Shown in pieces: positions 32,057-35,928 of a stretch of 35,928 nt of DNA. A model generated the notes under the pieces. That model had not been told where the DNA came from and did no database searches. It saw nothing but the letters and a program-made list of their open reading frames with translations. The stretch covers positions 1 to 35,928 of the forward strand of contig CAKUES010000018.1 in the NCBI GenBank assembly GCA_934646835.1, given 5' to 3'. The translations under genes and the position numbers were made by a program. Source of the stretch: an uncultured Coriobacteriales bacterium. GTDB lineage: Bacteria; Actinomycetota; Coriobacteriia; Coriobacteriales; QAMH01. Numbering within the stretch: position 1 is the first letter of the stretch; each line of letters starts with the position of its first letter.

Positions 32057-33379
32057 ATGTCCAGCACGACAGGTCACATCAGCGGGCTGGCGGAGTTCAT
32101 CTCTGCTAGCCCTTGCAATTTCTTCGCGGTGCAAAGCCAGGCGCGCAAGCTCGAGGAAGCTGGCTACCAGCCCTTGCTCGAGTCCGCACCCTGGAAGCTC
32201 GAGCGCGGTGGCAAGTACTACGTGACGCGCAACGGCTCCGCCCTCATCGCCTTCAGGGTGCCGAGTGAACAGCCGACGGGCTTCATGATGGTTGCCAGCC
32301 ATTCGGACTCCCCGACGCTGTGCGTCAAGCCCCAGCCCGATGTCAAATCCGCTGATTGCGCCACCCTCAATGTTGAGATGTACGGCAGTGCGTTGCTACA
32401 CACTTGGTTTGACAAACCGCTCTCCGTCGCAGGGCGCCTCGTGCTGCGCGATGCGGACGGCATACGCACCCAGCTCGTGAACATCGACCGCGACCTGCTC
32501 GTCATCCCGAGCCTCGCCATCCACATGGACCACGACGCCAACAAAGGCCACGCGCTCAACGTGCAAAAGGACCTCCAACCGCTTTACGGCGATGCCGACG
32601 CAAGGCCCTTTATGGAGCTTGTGGCGCAGGAGGCGGGCGTTGAGCAAAGCGATATCCTCGGCCACGAGCTTGTTGCCTACAACCGTGTGAAGCCGAGTAT
32701 CTGGGGTGGCCAGCGCGAGTTCTTCTCCGCCTCGCGCCTTGACGACCTCGAGTGCGCGTACAGCTCGCTGGCGGGTTTCTTGGAAAGCGACGGTGCTGAC
32801 ACGAGCGCCATCCCCGTCCACGTGATGCTCGACAACGAGGAGGTCGGCAGCGGGACCAAGCAGGGCGCGGCTTCGACTTTCTTGCGCGATGTGCTTGAGC
32901 GCATCAACAGCGCTACCGGCGGAAACGATGAGACCATGCGACAGCTTGTCGCGCAAAGCTTCATGCTTTCTGCTGACAACGCCCATGCGGTGCACCCCAA
33001 CTACACGGAGAAGGCCGACCCGACGCACCAGTCTCACATGGGCAAGGGCGTCGTCTTGAAGCACGCAGCCAACCAGCACTACACGACCGATGCGGTGTCG
33101 GAGGGCCTGGTCCGTTTGATGGCGCAGCGCGCCGGTATCGAGCTGCAGGTTTTTGCCAACCGCTCCGACATGCCCGGCGGCTCCACGCTCGGCAACCTCT
33201 CTGGCTGTCAGGTGGCGGCTATCACCGCGGATGTGGGTATCGCCCAGCTGGCCATGCACTCGAGCTGGGAGACCTGCTCGAGCAAGGACGTCGATGGGTT
33301 GGTGGCGCTTTGCCGCGAGGTCTACTCGAGCGCGCTTGCGCAGACGGGCGACGGCTCCTACGGGCTTGTGCGTGGGTAG
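32057..33379 (+). CDS. M18-family aminopeptidase
   Basis: A 440-residue dinuclear zinc aminopeptidase related to yeast aspartyl aminopeptidase and bacterial ApeB. Metal and catalytic stretches are VASHSDSPT (first His/Asp), VMLDNEEVGSGT (Glu-Glu), SADNAHAVHPNY (Asp) and the late IAQLAMHSSWET (last His). Length is normal. It probably frees N-terminal residues from cytosolic peptides. The start is ATG 32057 behind AAAAGGGGGG; the longer in-frame stretch upstream runs through palindromic repeats. Confidence 0.92.
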   Translation: MSSTTGHISGLAEFISASPCNFFAVQSQARKLEEAGYQPLLESAPWKLERGGKYYVTRNGSALIAFRVPSEQPTGFMMVASHSDSPTLCVKPQPDVKSADCATLNVEMYGSALLHTWFDKPLSVAGRLVLRDADGIRTQLVNIDRDLLVIPSLAIHMDHDANKGHALNVQKDLQPLYGDADARPFMELVAQEAGVEQSDILGHELVAYNRVKPSIWGGQREFFSASRLDDLECAYSSLAGFLESDGADTSAIPVHVMLDNEEVGSGTKQGAASTFLRDVLERINSATGGNDETMRQLVAQSFMLSADNAHAVHPNYTEKADPTHQSHMGKGVVLKHAANQHYTTDAVSEGLVRLMAQRAGIELQVFANRSDMPGGSTLGNLSGCQVAAITADVGIAQLAMHSSWETCSSKDVDGLVALCREVYSSALAQTGDGSYGLVRG

Positions 33380-33406
33380 GTAAGCGCTGTTTACCGCGAG
33401 GTTTAT

Positions 33407-33514
33407 GGGGAGGGACAGGGTCCCTCCCCTACGAAATTAGCGGTTTATGGGGAGGGACGGGGTCCTTCCCCTGAGAAATTAGCGGTTTATGGGGAGGGAT
33501 TTCGATCCCATTCC
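33407..33514. repeat. Tandem GGGGAGGGAC palindromes, 42-bp period
   Basis: Three units start at 33407, 33449 and 33491, exactly 42 bp apart. The first two are 23-bp palindromes (one with a single change), the third is decayed (GGGGAGGGAT-TTC-GATCCC). Spacers share GAAATTAGCGGTTTAT. The gap 33380-33613 holds no gene. Confidence 0.82.
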
Positions 33515-33613
33515 TGCGTAACCAGCGGTTTTGTTAATCATATGCAGTAGGTGTTTGCTTGACTGCTAAATCGTGGCCCGATATCAGGCTGCAAGAGGAA
33601 AGGGGAGAGCACG

Positions 33614-34066
33614 ATGGTTGACAACAACGGCGGGGAGTATGGCAAATACATCATCCAGGACCTATATGATCCGCATAGCGGGACCCCGGAGTTCCGCGAG
33701 ATGTACAAGCGTTTCTCCAAGCGCATCTTGTGGATGGACGGCGACGTCTGCCCCGGGGCGTTCCAGATGAACACGGCGTGGTACTACGCTGTGCCGGAGA
33801 AGGACCCGGTCTTCGAGGAGCATTCCCACGACTCCGACGAGCTCATCGGCTTCATCGGCTCGGACCCGGAGCACCCTTATGAGCTCGGCGCGGAGATCGT
33901 CGTCTCAATCAACGGCGAGGACCATCGCCTGACTAAGTCGAGCATCATCTTCGTGCCGGCGGGGCTGCCCCATGCGCGCATTTCCATCAAGCGTGTCGAC
34001 AGGCCGGTGTTCCACTTCTCTGTCGTCACCGCACATAACTACGACAACGGCGCGTACGACGAGTAA
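33614..34066 (+). CDS. Cupin-domain protein
   Basis: A 150-residue single-domain cupin. Motif 1 is EEHSHDSDELIGFIG, with the His-x-His and Glu metal ligands at about residues 73-80, and motif 2 is FVPAGLPHARI, with the last His near 121. A Glu/Asp pair in SDPEHPYELG lies between. The substrate is unknown; such small cupins range from isomerases and oxygenases to sugar or phenolic-binding proteins. GGGGAGAG precedes the ATG. A strong terminator follows. Confidence 0.85.
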   Translation: MVDNNGGEYGKYIIQDLYDPHSGTPEFREMYKRFSKRILWMDGDVCPGAFQMNTAWYYAVPEKDPVFEEHSHDSDELIGFIGSDPEHPYELGAEIVVSINGEDHRLTKSSIIFVPAGLPHARISIKRVDRPVFHFSVVTAHNYDNGAYDE

Positions 34067-34088
34067 CACGGCCTGGTCCGCTTATGAG

Positions 34089-34130
34089 AAGAGCGGGTGC
34101 AGCTCACGTGGCTGCACCCGCTCTTTGTCT
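34089..34130 (+). terminator. Intrinsic terminator of the cupin gene
   Basis: AGAGCGGGTGCAGC pairs with GCTGCACCCGCTCT over 14 bp around TCACGTG, followed by TTGTCT. Confidence 0.85.
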
Positions 34131-34198
34131 GCGGTTTGGGAAATGCTGATTAAGGCAGATATCCACTGCATACGATTGGCAAAACCGCTGGCTGCGTA

Positions 34199-34221
34199 GG
34201 GGAGGGACCCTGTCCCTCCCC
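34199..34221. repeat. GGGGAGGGAC palindrome between convergent genes
   Basis: An exact copy of the 23-bp unit at 22609, with flanks CCGCTGGCTGCGTA and ATAA in the orientation opposite to the tandem array at 33407. It lies between the cupin and MFS genes, which converge. Confidence 0.8.
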
Positions 34222-34248
34222 ATAAGCCTTGCTTTTATCGGGGCTTTT

Positions 34249-35619
34249 CTAGTTCGTTTTCTTGATGCCTGCTGCGATGCAGGCGAGCATCACGATGGCG
34301 AACACGGCGGAAAATCCTAGGGCCGCCTGATAGGGCAGGGCAAGCGACGCGCTGTCAGCGAGCGCGCTGATGATTAGCATCATGGCGGCGGTGCCAAAGG
34401 AGGCGCAGGCCTGGCGCACGAGCACGAGGAAGCTGCTGCCGTCAGGTGTGAGCTCGCGCAGCTCGGACAGGCCATAGGCCATGGTCGGCGCCATGAGGCA
34501 CGACATGCCTGCGCCGCGCAGGGTTTGGCAGGCGGTGACGAAGGCCAGCGAGCTGTGCTCGTCGACAAGGCACATCGCTGTGGCGCCGATCGCCATGAGG
34601 GTACCGCCGGCAAGCGCGACTGGGCGTGGGCCGAGCTTGTCTGTCAGGTAACCCGAAAGCGGGTTGAGGATGAGCGCGAGGATCGTCGGTGGCACGAACA
34701 TGAGGCCTGCTTCCGTGGCGGTGCCGCCGCAGGCGTTTTGCCAGTACAGCGGCGCGATGAGCGTGATGCCCAGGTAGGAGGTGAGCAAGGCACACTGGAC
34801 GGCGAGCACCCAGTTGAAGCGCTTGGACTGGAGTATCTGCAGGTTGATGAGCGGTGTGTCCACCTTGGTCTGGCGCTTGAGGAAGATGGCGATGAGAATA
34901 GCTCCTGCGATGGCACAGCCCCAGACGACGGGGCTTGCAAGCCCTGCGCTCGAGGCGTTTGAGATGCCAAAGAGCAGGCCGCCAAAGCCGAGCGTGGATA
35001 GGACCAGCGACGCGGTGTCGAGGTTTGCCGAGCGCTCTGCTACCTGGTCGACCTCCGAGAAAAGCGCGTTGCAGACAACAAGAAGCAGGCAGACGGCCGC
35101 CATGCCGATGAAGACGACGCGCCAGCCGACGGTCTCTGCTGCCCATCCGCCGAGAATCGGGCCGACGTTGGGCGCGAATCCCAACGCGATGCCGGCGATG
35201 CCCATCGCAGTTGCCTTTTGGCCTGCGGGGAAGCGCATCGCAGGGAGGTTTTGCATGAGCGGCAGGGTGATGCCCGTGGATATCGCTTGGAGTATGCGTC
35301 CTGCGAGCAGCATCCAAAAGCTGCTCGCCATCGCGTCGAACATGCTGCCTGCCAAGAAGACGATGATGGCTGCGCAGGTGACGTTGCGCGTGCTGAAGCG
35401 CTTGGCGAGGAAGGCGACGCAGGGGACGGTGATGCCCATAACGAGCATGTAAGCGGTGGTCAGCCACTGCCCGAGTTCCGGCGCGAACCCAAGTTGGCCG
35501 CCCATGGCAAGCATCATGCCGTTCGTTGCCGTCTGCGAGAAGTTGCCCAAAGCGCAGGAGAGCACGAGAACGGCGAACAAGGCGTACAACGGCCCGTTGT
35601 CTTTGGTCTGGGCGTCCAT
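34249..35619 (-). CDS. MFS transporter, DHA2-like (drug/metabolite exporter)
   Basis: A 456-residue multipass protein of the major facilitator superfamily with about 14 hydrophobic segments, as in EmrB/QacA exporters. WLTTAYMLVMGITVPCVAFLAKRF (here WLTTAYMLVMG and PCVAFLAKRF) is the DHA2 motif at helix 2, and AGIALGFAPNVGPILGGW is the motif C antiporter signature. Substrate unknown. The start is ATG 35619, nine bases after GGGAGA; its A is the last base of the upstream stop (TAATG), so translation is coupled to the small gene. It faces the cupin gene. Confidence 0.92.
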   Translation of the reverse strand: MDAQTKDNGPLYALFAVLVLSCALGNFSQTATNGMMLAMGGQLGFAPELGQWLTTAYMLVMGITVPCVAFLAKRFSTRNVTCAAIIVFLAGSMFDAMASSFWMLLAGRILQAISTGITLPLMQNLPAMRFPAGQKATAMGIAGIALGFAPNVGPILGGWAAETVGWRVVFIGMAAVCLLLVVCNALFSEVDQVAERSANLDTASLVLSTLGFGGLLFGISNASSAGLASPVVWGCAIAGAILIAIFLKRQTKVDTPLINLQILQSKRFNWVLAVQCALLTSYLGITLIAPLYWQNACGGTATEAGLMFVPPTILALILNPLSGYLTDKLGPRPVALAGGTLMAIGATAMCLVDEHSSLAFVTACQTLRGAGMSCLMAPTMAYGLSELRELTPDGSSFLVLVRQACASFGTAAMMLIISALADSASLALPYQAALGFSAVFAIVMLACIAAGIKKTN

Positions 35620-35900
35620 TACGCGCAATCTCCCATGTTGAGGTTCATCGCCACGAGCTTGTGGAGGCGGTGGATGACCTCTGCGGCCTCTGCCTCGTCA
35701 AGTGCCTCGCCGCTGTCGATGCGCGCCTTGAGCTCGAAGGTGTAGCGGATGAAATCGGCATCCTGAGCCGTGAGCATGCCCTTGTCCTGGCATATCTGCA
35801 GGTTCTTCTCGATGTCGTAGGTTTCTGCAGCACGGCGCAGCTGCACCTCGATGAGGCGCATGGTGCCGTTGAACTGCCTCTGGATGGGCACATCGGGCAT
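35619..35900 (-). CDS. Small protein coupled to the MFS exporter, function unknown
   Basis: A 93-residue soluble, helical and acidic protein (pattern QRQFNGTMRLIEVQL, AAETYDIEKNLQICQD). I know no family. It has no DNA-binding motif or membrane segment. GAGGAGAGG precedes the ATG. The stop overlaps the exporter start by one base, so both are made from one mRNA, which points to a joint role or simple translational coupling. Its promoter would lie at or beyond the window end. Confidence 0.75.
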   Translation of the reverse strand: MPDVPIQRQFNGTMRLIEVQLRRAAETYDIEKNLQICQDKGMLTAQDADFIRYTFELKARIDSGEALDEAEAAEVIHRLHKLVAMNLNMGDCA

Positions 35901-35928
35901 GGTAGTTTCCTCTCCTCTGTATAGAACT

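Overview
The window reads as chromosomal DNA of a GC-rich, anaerobe-like actinobacterium. My best placement is class Coriobacteriia (Collinsella/Olsenella-like). This is inferred from GC-rich third codon positions, frequent GTG/TTG starts behind good AGGAG-type ribosome binding sites, a CGAAC-N4-GTTCG SOS box before recA, RNase J and RNase Y together, and the order ftsK, rodZ-like, yajQ, rimO, pgsA, recA, recX, rny. There is no rRNA gene, so genus is not settled.

Layout. 1-4.8 kb: tRNA-Ala(GGC), an NCS2 purine permease, a phosphoribosyltransferase, a VanZ-family protein and an IMP dehydrogenase (guaB); together these suggest purine uptake, salvage and the branch to GMP. 4.8-5.5 kb: a gene-free stretch packed with palindromic repeats. 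5.5-7.9 kb: an EamA/DMT transporter converging on a MerR-type regulator, with a possible MerR-controlled structured transcript behind the regulator. 7.9-14 kb: dgt, an M16 peptidase, dapB, dapA and RNase J, all on +. 14-25.2 kb: the ftsK to rny block, for chromosome segregation, cell shape, ribosome modification, phospholipid synthesis, recombination/SOS and RNA decay. 25.6-34 kb: a GHKL ATPase of unknown role, a secreted L,D-transpeptidase with hydrophobic-W repeats, an unknown protein with a paired-repeat promoter, a Ppx/GppA phosphatase, DAHP synthase, an M18 aminopeptidase and a cupin. 34.2-35.9 kb: an MFS drug-type exporter and a small upstream partner, on -.

The most unusual content lies between the genes. 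At least seven families of intergenic palindromes occur. The best developed are double palindromes: two inverted copies of a module, often about 35 nt, where each module is itself an inverted repeat of element-specific flanks around a conserved asymmetric core. One core (TGTRCCAGTGACA) is in five loci with different flanks; a second (AGACCAGGTC) is in two. Arms reach 37-41 bp of perfect complementarity, and two copies 24 kb apart differ by paired, compensating changes. No transposase, integrase, CRISPR-associated or phage gene is in the window. A second notable point is that the IMP dehydrogenase strongly resembles, by recall, the divergent enzyme of the parasite Tritrichomonas foetus, with key residues at the same numbered positions.
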